In this document: positions 25,625 to 36,018 of the stretch, in pieces
Layout: the number at the start of each line of letters is the position of its first letter
How positions within the stretch are numbered: position 1 is the stretch's first letter
Origin: Helicobacter aurati
Lineage (GTDB): Bacteria > Campylobacterota > Campylobacteria > Campylobacterales > Helicobacteraceae
DNA length: 64,000 bases
Direction: 5' to 3'
Assembly: GCF_003364265.1 (NCBI RefSeq)
Contig: NZ_NXLW01000004.1
Span: forward strand, 1-64,000
The notes under the pieces: model-generated
Told to the model about the DNA's origin: nothing
The model's input: only the letters and a program-made list of their open reading frames with translations
Database searches by the model: none
Translations under genes and position numbers: made by a program

Positions 25625-26173
25625 TTATATACTGCAATAAATGGCTATTCCCGTGATAACAAATCCTAAGCCCATTGTGCTAAATGCTGCTTTGCGATTC
25701 TTTTTTGCAAATGAAGTTACAATAAGCCCAGAGAGATAAAACAACATAAGCGAAATAGAGAATCCTATTGCAATTATGTCAAAGTAGTACTTTCCCTTTG
25801 ATTTGTGCATAAGCAATAAAACACCATAGAGACTTCTCTCTACCGCGCGTAATACATAATCACCATTCTTTTCCTTGATAATCGAGACGTTGTAACGTAA
25901 ATTTCCCATGGTTGGATTTCCGCGAAACATGCGCACTTCAGTATTCTTTGGAATTTCTAAATTATGCTTTTGCAATATATCTATCATAGTTTGAGCTTCT
26001 TCCCCCTTGTTTGGCGCAGAGTGAAGCTTGTATTCAGAGATATTAGCCCATGCGTCCTCTTTGAAGTTGCATATATAGAGTGCGCCTGTAAGTGCATAAG
26101 TGATTGCTGCGGGGAGGAAAAAGAGACTTAAATAAGTATGGATTTGCATCCAGCTTTTTTTGGTAATTTTCAT
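25625..26173 (-). CDS. PepSY-type membrane protein
   Basis: 182 residues with two or three membrane helices: an N-terminal one after KKSWMQIHTYLSLFFLPAAI and two near the C-terminus, with a periplasmic loop of about 80 residues between. The His in the first helix and the overall layout match PepSY-associated TM proteins, which often assist iron or heme reduction at the membrane. No partner gene is adjacent. AGGATTCAC precedes the ATG. The precise function is unknown. Confidence 0.6.
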   Translation of the reverse strand: MKITKKSWMQIHTYLSLFFLPAAITYALTGALYICNFKEDAWANISEYKLHSAPNKGEEAQTMIDILQKHNLEIPKNTEVRMFRGNPTMGNLRYNVSIIKEKNGDYVLRAVERSLYGVLLLMHKSKGKYYFDIIAIGFSISLMLFYLSGLIVTSFAKKNRKAAFSTMGLGFVITGIAIYCSI

Positions 26174-26363
26174 GTGAATCCTAAGTATTTAGTTTATGAT
26201 AGAGTTATTATATTATAAAAAGTTTTATTATTATTAAATAATAGTTAATAACTATTTTTATTTATCGTTTGTAGCAGAAAGATTCTATGGATTTCATTGT
26301 AAGGAATCTGAATTTTTTACAAAAAAACCGATTTATTAATGGAGATTAAATGGGAGTATTGTA

Positions 26364-26969
26364 ATGAGAAAGATTCTTTGTTGTATCAGTATAGTATGTT
26401 ATTTTGTCTTGGCTAAAGCTCCAATTGAGCCTAGTTTTTCTCTGCATAATCATGAAATACAAGAACCGCCGGCTCTGCCACAAGTTTATGGAATGGTGTT
26501 ACCAGATACCATAAATTATTTTTCTCAATCACATAAAAAGCAGGAATTTAATGCCTTTTTGCCAGAATTTCCAATGATTATGCAAGTATGTGCAATCACG
26601 GAAACACCCGTTTATTATTATCCTAATAGAGAAGAATTACTTAATGGTTGTTATCGCGGCGATAAAGGATTAAGTTTCTTTGAATTGCAACCTTATCAAT
26701 ATTGGCAAACATTAAAGGCATTACAAGAAGTGCAACTTATTCCTCAAATAGCTAATCACAACGTTATTAGAATCTTGATTAATTATAAATATGCTTATAG
26801 TGACCAAATTACAACCACTATCGAAATAGGAGATAGTAATTATCCTGCCACATCAATTGTTATTAACGGACAAACTTTCCATAATAACTATGACGTTGTT
26901 AGTGCTTTTTATGGTTTGATTAAGGGAATTCAAGAAGAGGCTTATCCTAGAGATACTGCAATGTATTAA
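26364..26969 (+). CDS. secreted hypothetical protein
   Basis: 201 residues, unrecognised. A signal peptide is clear (MRKILCCISIVCYFVLAKA). The mature part is rich in Tyr, Pro and Gln with two cysteines (VCAIT, NGCYR), compatible with one disulfide. GGAGTATTGT precedes the ATG. It is convergent with the following ABC ATPase gene. Confidence 0.7.
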   Translation: MRKILCCISIVCYFVLAKAPIEPSFSLHNHEIQEPPALPQVYGMVLPDTINYFSQSHKKQEFNAFLPEFPMIMQVCAITETPVYYYPNREELLNGCYRGDKGLSFFELQPYQYWQTLKALQEVQLIPQIANHNVIRILINYKYAYSDQITTTIEIGDSNYPATSIVINGQTFHNNYDVVSAFYGLIKGIQEEAYPRDTAMY

Positions 26970-27011
26970 ATCGAGTTTTACTCTATTGGATTCTGAAATC
27001 AAGTGTTGTGT

Positions 27012-27785
27012 TTATTCGAAATCTAAAGTATTCAGAAAGGCTTTTGCCCGTTCTGTTTGAGGATTCGAGAAGAAATCATTGGCATTACCTTTCTCTACTA
27101 CAAACCCGTTTTCAAAAAACATCACAGTATGGCTAATGCTTCGTGCAAAGCGCATCTGGTGCGTTACAATAACCATGCTCATCCCTTCGTTGGCAAGTGA
27201 TTTAATAACTTCTAACACTTCCTTGATCATTTCGGGATCCAAGCTGGCGGTTACTTCGTCAAATAGCATGTTTTTAGGATTAAGACAAAGTGATCGCACT
27301 TTGGCTATCTTTTTTTTCTGCCCGCCACTCAAATCTCTAGGATAACTCTTGGCTTTTGATTCTAATCCTACCCGTTTCAGCCATGCTAATGCTTCAGTTT
27401 GCGCTTGTTCTTTATTCTTTTTTAACACTTTTAACGGAGCAAGCAGAATATTGTCTAACACGGTTAAGTGCGGGAAAAGTTCATAGCTTTGAAATACCAT
27501 GCCTATGTATTGTCGTACTTGTTTCCAATTTGTTTGTTTATCTAACTGCATGCCGTTGAGGAGAATCTCACCACTATTTATTGTTTCTAATCCATTGAGG
27601 CAACGTAAAAAAGTGCTTTTGCCACAACCGCTTGGTCCAATGATAGAAATGATTTCTCCCTCATGCAAACAGAAATCTATGCCTTTGAGAATCTGATGAA
27701 TGCCTAAGCTATCGCTAAAAGATTTTGTAAGCCCTTTAGTTTCTAGGAGGACTTTAGTTTTAATCGGATATTGAAGATTCTGCAT
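27012..27785 (-). CDS. amino-acid-type ABC transporter ATP-binding protein (orphan)
   Basis: A GlnQ/HisP-like ATPase: Walker A IGPSGCGKSTFLR, Q-loop MVFQSYELFPHLTV, signature LSGGQKKKIAKVRSL, Walker B NMLFDEVTASLDP, switch His in IVTHQMRFA. Such proteins energise uptake of polar amino acids, but no permease or binding protein is next to it. The start is uncertain: ATG 27785 gives about 257 residues, typical for the family; the frame extends to ATG 27824 and 27842 deeper inside bcp. In all cases the 5' end overlaps bcp, so the genes are probably co-transcribed. The signature has KKK where homologues usually have QRVA. Confidence 0.88.
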   Translation of the reverse strand: MQNLQYPIKTKVLLETKGLTKSFSDSLGIHQILKGIDFCLHEGEIISIIGPSGCGKSTFLRCLNGLETINSGEILLNGMQLDKQTNWKQVRQYIGMVFQSYELFPHLTVLDNILLAPLKVLKKNKEQAQTEALAWLKRVGLESKAKSYPRDLSGGQKKKIAKVRSLCLNPKNMLFDEVTASLDPEMIKEVLEVIKSLANEGMSMVIVTHQMRFARSISHTVMFFENGFVVEKGNANDFFSNPQTERAKAFLNTLDFE

Positions 27786-28272
27786 TGGTATATTGCTGTA
27801 CAAATTCAAGGATTTTTTTGGCATGCCCTTTCGCTTTGACATTATAAAAAGCCTTTATAATGCGATTGTTATGAATGATAAATGTGCTACGAGTAATGCC
27901 TTGCACTTCTTTACCATACATTATTTTTTTACCATATACATGATATTGCAAAGCAACTTTTTTATCGGTATCGCTAAGAAGGGTGATGGCAAGATTCTGT
28001 GATTGTATAAATTTCTTATGTGTAGAGACTTTATCTGGACTAACCCCTAGTACCATAACATTAAGGGCGTCAAACTCTTGTATTAGCGCGCTAAATTCTT
28101 GCGCCTGTGTGGTGCAACCACTTGTATTATCTTTCGGATAAAAATACAACACAATAAGATAGCCGCTTAAATCCTGTAAGGCTAACTCTACCCCATCTTC
28201 ATTGGGAAGACTAAAATGTGGGGCAATGTCCCCTGCTTTTAGTCTGTTAACTTGCGCAGATTCTGCTTGCAT
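27760..28272 (-). CDS. bcp: thiol peroxidase / peroxiredoxin of the Bcp type
   Basis: Reduces hydroperoxides using thioredoxin. 170 residues with YFYPKDNTSGCTTQAQEF, where the Cys near 53 is the peroxidatic one. The usual second Cys five residues later is replaced (CTTQAQ), so this is the one-Cys form. GVSPDKVSTHKKF and RSTFIIHNNRII are conserved. An AGGAGTATC site precedes the ATG. It is the first gene of a pair with the ABC ATPase. Confidence 0.93.
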   Translation of the reverse strand: MQAESAQVNRLKAGDIAPHFSLPNEDGVELALQDLSGYLIVLYFYPKDNTSGCTTQAQEFSALIQEFDALNVMVLGVSPDKVSTHKKFIQSQNLAITLLSDTDKKVALQYHVYGKKIMYGKEVQGITRSTFIIHNNRIIKAFYNVKAKGHAKKILEFVQQYTNAESSISD

Positions 28273-28420
28273 GATACTCCTTTATTTGGGTTTGAATTGC
28301 ATTATAACGCATTTTAAATAACTCTTCTCTAGCAGGAATGATTGATAGATAAAGTGCAACTAATGGTCTTATTGTTTATATGTGTGTAAACTTGTAGCTT
28401 ATTATTTGCAAAGGAATATT

Positions 28421-31267
28421 ATGCGTAATACCATTATTCTTGTTGACACTTTTGGGTATTTTTTCCGAAGTTATTATGCCTTACCTTCATTGCAGAACTC
28501 TAAGCATTTTCCTACTTCTTTGCTCACAGGGTTTAGTCATTTTTTGTTTAATCTCTATAAAGAGAATCCAAATACTTGTATTATTTTTGCGCTTGAAGGT
28601 AGCGGTATTAACAGGCGCAAAGAAATCTATCCTCTCTATAAGGCTAACAGACAAGAAGCCCCCAAAGATTTACTCTTGCAACTACCCATAGCCATAGAAT
28701 GGCTAGAAAAAATGCAAATACCACAAGTAACGTTTGACGGTTATGAGGCAGATGATTGTATTGCTAGTCTTGCCAATCTTGCAATCTCCAAAGGCTTAGA
28801 AGTGCAAATCATTAGTCATGATAAAGATTTATATCAGCTTATTAATGAGCAAATCAGCCTTTTTGATTACACGAGGAAGAGAAAAATCACAGCCAAAGAG
28901 TGTCAAGAAAAGTTTGGTGTTTTACCGCATGAATTTATTACTTATCAAAGCATTGTGGGCGATTCGAGTGATAATATTCCGGGCATAAGAGGCATCGGTA
29001 CAAAAGGTGCGCAACGTATTCTCGCTCATTTTAAGGATTTGTCTTCGCTTTATGAAACACTGCATAATGATGAATCAAAGCTTGTCGCTCTTTTTGGTAA
29101 AAGAATAACCAATCTTATCGCAGAGCATGAAGATTTAGCGTATCTTAGTCGTTCGCTTGTTACCTTGCGAACTGATTTGCTAGCAGATTATGATTTTTTT
29201 GCCTTGCAAAATGATAATAATCCTATGCCACTATTAAAAATACAGCCAGAACTCGAAGAATATGAGCTTCATAAGATTCTCTCTTATCTTGTAAATTATC
29301 AACCCGAATTAGCTACGCAAGAGCAAGCTATACAGAGACAATCTAATGCAGCAGATTCTATTAAGGGGCATAAAGAACAAATCCCTCCAATTTCTCCAAA
29401 CAATACAAACAATAAATTTCATTTTGTTTCTCATGCCCTTACAGATTCAGAGGAATTATTCAAGATTCTAGAATCCATTCCCAAAGAAACGGTTATTGCT
29501 TATGATTGCGAAACAGACGGATTGAATGTAAGAGAGAATCGTATCGTGGGGTTTAGCTTTTGTTTTGATGGGATAAATGGCTATTATGTCCCCTTTTTAC
29601 ATGGTATTGCAAAGGAAGAAAAGCAAGAAACCCTACTCGATACGACACATGATTCTATCAAACAGATTTCGATACAAGAAGCAAAGCAGGCGTTAGAAAT
29701 TCTTTTCTCTCACACTTTGGTTGGACATAATATAAAATTTGATATTGGCATGGCATGGCATAATTTTGGAATCCTGCCAACACGTCCTATTAAAGATTCG
29801 ATGATTCTTGCGTGGTTGCTTAATTCTCATCAAAGTGTAAGCCTAGATAATCTGATGCGAGAATATTTTGGACATCAAATGATAGCTTTTGATGATATTG
29901 TAGCCAAAGGAGAGACTTTTGATCGCGTTGCCATAGAGGTTGCTAGCCAATACGCAAGTGAAGACGCAGTGGCTACTTATCAGCTTTACAATAGATTAGA
30001 ATCTCTTTGTCCACCAGACCTCTTACGGCTTGCAAATGATGTGGAATATCCCTTCATTCTTACTCTTTGTTTTATGGAAGATTCGGGTATTGCAATTGAT
30101 CGGGAATATTTTTTGAATCTTAAGCAAGAATTTACAAAGAAACTTCATAGCTTACAACAACAAATTTATCAAGAATGCGGACATGAATTTAATATTAATT
30201 CTCCCAAGCAGCTAGCCGAAGTTTTGTTTCATCACCTTAAACTTGATTCTACACATAATAAGTCGCTTAGCACAAATGAAGCGGTACTTCAGAATCTTCT
30301 TGATTCGCATCCTGTTATTTCTTCTTTGCTGCATTATCGAGAGGCTTTTAAGCTGCTTAGTACCTATATTGAACCTCTCTTAAAGTTAAGTAAAACACAG
30401 CACAGAGTTTATACTTCGTTTATTCAAACGGGCACTAATACAGGACGTTTAAGCTCTAAATCCCCGAATTTGCAAAATATTCCCGTGCGCAGTGAATTAG
30501 GCAAAAACATCCGTGCGGGCTTTGTGGCAGAACATGGCAATATGCTTGTGAGTCTTGATTATTCGCAGATTGAACTCCGTCTTCTCGCACATTTCAGTCA
30601 GGATTCTTCACTAATCGAATCTTTTAATAACGATGCGGATATTCATGCAGAAACTGCGAAAAAGATTTTTCAAGCAGAATTTGAAAACACAGATTCTGAT
30701 AAGAGGGTTTATTTGCGTAGTGCCGCTAAATCTATTAATTTTGGTTTGATTTATGGCATGGGCGCAAGGAAACTCGCGCAGACATTGCGCATTAGCAATA
30801 CTGAAGCAAAGAAATATATTCAAAGTTATTTTGCTAGTTTTCCTACTGTGAAAAAATATCTCGAATATAAAAAAGAAGAAATTTTACAGAAAGGTTATAG
30901 TGAAACATTGCTAGGAAGAAGGAGATGCTTTGATTTCCTTAATGCGACAGAATTTATGCGACAAAACTTTTTACGTGAGGGCGTGAATGCTATCTTTCAA
31001 GGAAGTGCAGCAGATCTAATAAAATTAAGTATGAATGCTATCTTCAAAAATCTTGCGGATTTTCATATCGATTCTAATAGTCGTGAAGTCTATCCGAAAG
31101 CACGAATGCTTCTACAAGTGCATGATGAGCTTATTTTTGAAATAGAGGAATCACGGGTTAAGAATCTTGCCTATCTCATTAAGGAAGTTATGGAGAATGT
31201 GTATCATTTAGAAGTGCCGCTTGTTTGCAATATTGCCTTCGGGAAATCTTGGGCAGATTTGAAATGA
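28421..31267 (+). CDS. polA: DNA polymerase I
   Basis: Fills gaps and removes RNA primers. Residues 1-290 are the 5'-3' exonuclease (VDTFGYFFRSYYALP, YEADDCIASLA, VGDSSDNIPGIRGIG). The middle proofreading domain keeps its acidic residues (AYDCETDGLN, GHNIKFDIGMAW, YASEDAVATY), so 3'-5' exonuclease activity is expected. The C-terminal polymerase has TNTGRLSSKSPNLQNIPVR, LVSLDYSQIELRLLAH, RSAAKSINFGLIYGMG and LLQVHDELIFE. The start is ATG 28421 with AAAGGAATATT. About 948 residues; no damage seen. Confidence 0.97.
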   Translation: MRNTIILVDTFGYFFRSYYALPSLQNSKHFPTSLLTGFSHFLFNLYKENPNTCIIFALEGSGINRRKEIYPLYKANRQEAPKDLLLQLPIAIEWLEKMQIPQVTFDGYEADDCIASLANLAISKGLEVQIISHDKDLYQLINEQISLFDYTRKRKITAKECQEKFGVLPHEFITYQSIVGDSSDNIPGIRGIGTKGAQRILAHFKDLSSLYETLHNDESKLVALFGKRITNLIAEHEDLAYLSRSLVTLRTDLLADYDFFALQNDNNPMPLLKIQPELEEYELHKILSYLVNYQPELATQEQAIQRQSNAADSIKGHKEQIPPISPNNTNNKFHFVSHALTDSEELFKILESIPKETVIAYDCETDGLNVRENRIVGFSFCFDGINGYYVPFLHGIAKEEKQETLLDTTHDSIKQISIQEAKQALEILFSHTLVGHNIKFDIGMAWHNFGILPTRPIKDSMILAWLLNSHQSVSLDNLMREYFGHQMIAFDDIVAKGETFDRVAIEVASQYASEDAVATYQLYNRLESLCPPDLLRLANDVEYPFILTLCFMEDSGIAIDREYFLNLKQEFTKKLHSLQQQIYQECGHEFNINSPKQLAEVLFHHLKLDSTHNKSLSTNEAVLQNLLDSHPVISSLLHYREAFKLLSTYIEPLLKLSKTQHRVYTSFIQTGTNTGRLSSKSPNLQNIPVRSELGKNIRAGFVAEHGNMLVSLDYSQIELRLLAHFSQDSSLIESFNNDADIHAETAKKIFQAEFENTDSDKRVYLRSAAKSINFGLIYGMGARKLAQTLRISNTEAKKYIQSYFASFPTVKKYLEYKKEEILQKGYSETLLGRRRCFDFLNATEFMRQNFLREGVNAIFQGSAADLIKLSMNAIFKNLADFHIDSNSREVYPKARMLLQVHDELIFEIEESRVKNLAYLIKEVMENVYHLEVPLVCNIAFGKSWADLK

Positions 31268-31290
31268 TAGAAGTCTTAAGAATGTTTTGT

Positions 31291-31325
31291 GCTAGTTGCC
31301 TGTATTTCTTAACTAGCTTTATTTC
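31291..31325 (+). terminator. terminator-like hairpin after polA
   Basis: GCTAGTT (31291-31297) and AACTAGC (31311-31317) can pair, followed by TTTATTT. It lies 24 bases after the polA stop and before the mutS2 ribosome binding site. Confidence 0.5.
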
Positions 31326-31343
31326 GATGTCGTAAGGAATGGT

Positions 31344-33755
31344 ATGGATTCAAATGCAAAATTTATGAAAAAGATTCAGCAAATCTCTTCTCTTGTGAGC
31401 AAACTTAATCTCGATGATTTTCTTGTGCGATATAGCGAATATTTTTCGCGCGCCTTTAATGCACCGTCTTACGATAATGCACATAGAGATTTGCTACACA
31501 CTAAAGTTTTGAATCATATTTTGGAAATTTTGGATTCTGAAAAACTGCAAGCACTTATTGCGCACTTTGATGATAAGGTGTATTGTGTTAGCTTGCCTAC
31601 ATTGCCTAAAGTAAGGGAATTAGATCAGCAATTGCTATGGCTTAGTAAAGGGGCGAATCTTACGATAGAAGAGGTTATTGCATGTGCGCAGATTGTTAAA
31701 GTTTTCTATGATTTGCAACAAGAAGATTCTTTGCAAGGAAAACAAGATTTCTTTTCAAAGTACTTACAAAGCTTTCAATTCCCATCAGATATTCTTGTGT
31801 TATTAACTTATTTTGTTTTCGAAAAAAACACACAAGAGAATTTTTATTGTATTAAAAGAGGTGTAGATAAAGAATTAGATTCTTTACGCGATGCCTTAGA
31901 ATCTAAAATGCAGGAGAAAGAAAGGAAATTAAACAACGCTATTCATACACCGCACTTGGAAGAATTTCTTGTCGATACACAGCTACATTTTATTCAGGAT
32001 ACTTTGACATTGTTGTTGCGCGCAGGGTTTGCTAATATTCTTCCTGCAAAAGTTATTGCTCGTTCCAATCGTGGGTTTTTTTATGTTGTGCCTATGTATT
32101 TGGAATCTTTACAGCAAGAAATTATTGTTTTGCAAGATAAAATCAGACAAAGGATAGCCTTTTTAGCCGCTGAATATAGCAAAATTTACGCAAGGCATTT
32201 GCCCTTTTTACGTTATGTGAATAAGGAATTTGATTGTCTTGATAGGGTTCTTGCTCGAGTGCGTTTTGCAAGAGATTCTAATTTGGAATTTGTATTTCCG
32301 TGCAATGCTGATACAGATTCTATTGTTTTGCATGAGTATGCTCATCCAAGTCTCAAGAATCCAAAGCCAATTACTCTTCGTTTTTCTAAGAATCTTTTGC
32401 TTATTACAGGTGTTAATGCCGGCGGTAAAACTATGCTGCTTAAAAGCGTTTTAAGTGCTTTGTTTTGCGTGAAATATTTTCTGCCCTTTAAGATTCACCC
32501 CCATAAATCACATATTCCTTTGGTGCAAAATATTGTTATCATTTCGCAGGACCCACAAAATAGCAAACAAGATATTTCTACATTTTCAGGGCGAATTAAA
32601 GAATTTAGCAAGATTCTGCACCAACGTAATCTCATTGTAGGAATTGATGAAATTGAATTAGGCACAGATTCGAGTGAAGCCGCTAGTCTCTATAAAATTT
32701 TGTTGGATTATTTGTTGGATAATGGAGTAAAGGCTATTGTTACTACGCATCATAAGTTTCTAGCTTCGCTTATGGCAGATAATCCCCATACACAATTGCT
32801 AGCTGCGCTTTACAATATCAAAGAAGCAAAACCACAATATGAATTTATTGAAGGTATAGGCAAAAGCTATGCAATGGAGTGCGCCGCTTTATATGGTATT
32901 CCTATGAATCTGATTATGCGAGCAAAGCAACTGCATGGAAGTCAGGCAAATAGTTTAGAAAAATTAATTGAAAAGTCAAATGAACAAATCACACAAAACA
33001 AACAAAGAGAAACCAAATTAGAATCTCTTATTGCACAAAAACAAGCTGAATTACGTGAGTTAGAGCAAATGAAAGCCATGTTAAAAAAACAATTTGAGAC
33101 GCAAAGTCTCAATCTTAAAAGGCACTACAATGAAGCAATTAAAGAGGTAAAAATGCTAGCAAGGCAAACTTCTTTGCAAACAGAAAGCCATACACAAAAA
33201 CAAGACATGTTAAAAAATATTCACAAATTACTTAACAAAGCCTCTAAGCAAAAGCAACAAGAGCCCCGCATTGTTTTGCAGAGTGATAAACGTTATGAGA
33301 TTAATGAGTGGGTAAAATATCATAGCAATGTTGCAAGAATTATTGCTAAAGAAAATACCCATTCTTCTCAATCACATAAAGGTGAAATGCACTTTTATAC
33401 AATCGAATTACGTAATGGCGTTAGATTAAAAGGCATTCCATCAATAGAATTAGAAAGCACGAAAAATACCATTGCTCCTCAATCCTCTTATACCTTACAA
33501 GCCGATATTCAGGCTCGCACGAGGCTTGATTTACATGGTTGCACGAGAGAAGAAGCCTTAGTAAGCTTGGAAGAATTTCTCAATCAGGCTCTTATGGCGC
33601 GATTTGGAGAAGTATTAATTGTGCATGGCAGAGGGAGTGGGATGTTACGTAGTATTGTTATTCATTACTTAGAAAACGCAGATTTTGTACGTGGATTTGT
33701 TGACGCTCCTGCAAGTATGGGCGGCTCTGGAGCGAAAATTGTGTATTTGTGTTAA
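31344..33755 (+). CDS. mutS2: MutS2 endonuclease with Smr domain
   Basis: In H. pylori MutS2 suppresses recombination and helps repair oxidative damage, rather than performing mismatch repair; in other bacteria MutS2 also acts on collided ribosomes. 803 residues. The ATPase has LLITGVNAGGKTMLLKS (Walker A) and LIVGIDEIELGTDSSEAASL (Walker B), and ATVTTHHK-like IVTTHHKFLASL. A coiled coil (about 545-640) follows. The C-terminal Smr nuclease shows RLDLHGCTREEALVSLEEFL and VLIVHGRGSGMLR. There is no N-terminal mismatch-recognition domain. AAGGAATGGT precedes the ATG. Confidence 0.95.
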   Translation: MDSNAKFMKKIQQISSLVSKLNLDDFLVRYSEYFSRAFNAPSYDNAHRDLLHTKVLNHILEILDSEKLQALIAHFDDKVYCVSLPTLPKVRELDQQLLWLSKGANLTIEEVIACAQIVKVFYDLQQEDSLQGKQDFFSKYLQSFQFPSDILVLLTYFVFEKNTQENFYCIKRGVDKELDSLRDALESKMQEKERKLNNAIHTPHLEEFLVDTQLHFIQDTLTLLLRAGFANILPAKVIARSNRGFFYVVPMYLESLQQEIIVLQDKIRQRIAFLAAEYSKIYARHLPFLRYVNKEFDCLDRVLARVRFARDSNLEFVFPCNADTDSIVLHEYAHPSLKNPKPITLRFSKNLLLITGVNAGGKTMLLKSVLSALFCVKYFLPFKIHPHKSHIPLVQNIVIISQDPQNSKQDISTFSGRIKEFSKILHQRNLIVGIDEIELGTDSSEAASLYKILLDYLLDNGVKAIVTTHHKFLASLMADNPHTQLLAALYNIKEAKPQYEFIEGIGKSYAMECAALYGIPMNLIMRAKQLHGSQANSLEKLIEKSNEQITQNKQRETKLESLIAQKQAELRELEQMKAMLKKQFETQSLNLKRHYNEAIKEVKMLARQTSLQTESHTQKQDMLKNIHKLLNKASKQKQQEPRIVLQSDKRYEINEWVKYHSNVARIIAKENTHSSQSHKGEMHFYTIELRNGVRLKGIPSIELESTKNTIAPQSSYTLQADIQARTRLDLHGCTREEALVSLEEFLNQALMARFGEVLIVHGRGSGMLRSIVIHYLENADFVRGFVDAPASMGGSGAKIVYLC

Positions 33756-33798
33756 TAGCAAGAACAAGCCTAATTAATTCTTATTGTCTGCATTTTGC

Positions 33799-33804
33799 TA
33801 CAAT
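33799..33804 (+). promoter_or_regulatory. extended -10 box for lspA
   Basis: TTTTGCTACAATG, an extended -10 of the same form as upstream of the TPR gene, 27 bases before the lspA ATG. Confidence 0.5.
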
Positions 33805-33830
33805 GCCATTATTTAATAGAACGGACAACA

Positions 33831-34367
33831 ATGGGACATAGACATCATAATGTATGCCAGCCGCAAGTTTTTTGCCAGCGAAAATCTTGTTTTAAAAAAA
33901 CCGCTACTTTTATCATTGTGGGTTTGTTACTGCTTTTGCTCGATCAACTCATTAAATTCTATTGTATCTCTCTTGCTAATCCACGTGATATTCATGATTT
34001 TGTTATGATAGCAGAGGGCAAGGTTATTTCTCTAGCCTTAGTTTACAATACAGGTGTTGCCTTTTCGTTTCTTACTTCTTTGGGTGAATGGCTTAAGTTC
34101 ATACAAGTCGGTTTTTTAGTAGTGATATGTCTTGTTTTGTATTTGCAAAGGCAATTGTTTTTGCAACACTATCTCGCTTTTGCGTGTATGTTAAGCGGAG
34201 GTATTTCCAATGTATTGGATAGATTCTTGCACGGGGGCGTTGTAGACTATATTTATTGGCATTACGGCTTTGATTTTCCTATTTTTAACTTCGCAGATAT
34301 ATGTATTGATTGTGGAATAGCCCTTTTTCTTTGGCAAACCATTCGCATGTCTAAATTCCGTCAATAA
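33831..34367 (+). CDS. lspA: lipoprotein signal peptidase (signal peptidase II)
   Basis: Cleaves the signal peptide of diacylglyceryl-modified lipoproteins such as the LPP20-like protein encoded here. An aspartic protease with four membrane helices. Motifs seen: LVYNTGVAFSF, GGISNVLDRFLHGGVVDYI (first catalytic Asp) and FNFADICIDCGIALF (second Asp). The start at ATG 33831 is preceded by ACGGACAAC. The N-terminus (MGHRHHN...) is about 20 residues longer than usual and rich in His and Cys. Confidence 0.94.
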   Translation: MGHRHHNVCQPQVFCQRKSCFKKTATFIIVGLLLLLLDQLIKFYCISLANPRDIHDFVMIAEGKVISLALVYNTGVAFSFLTSLGEWLKFIQVGFLVVICLVLYLQRQLFLQHYLAFACMLSGGISNVLDRFLHGGVVDYIYWHYGFDFPIFNFADICIDCGIALFLWQTIRMSKFRQ

Positions 34368-34410
34368 ATCTATCTGTTCTGAAAACTAATCATTGTTATA
34401 AACTAAGTAG

Positions 34411-35889
<1,479 letters not shown>

Positions 35890-36018
35890 TTTAAGGAACT
35901 TTTCTTGCTCTTTGTGTAATTTTAATGAACGCAAGAGATGTCGCATAAAGATGCGCTCAATTTTCAACGTTTCAAATGCAATTGATGTTGCAGTAGATTC
36001 AACAAATAAAGGGAACTT

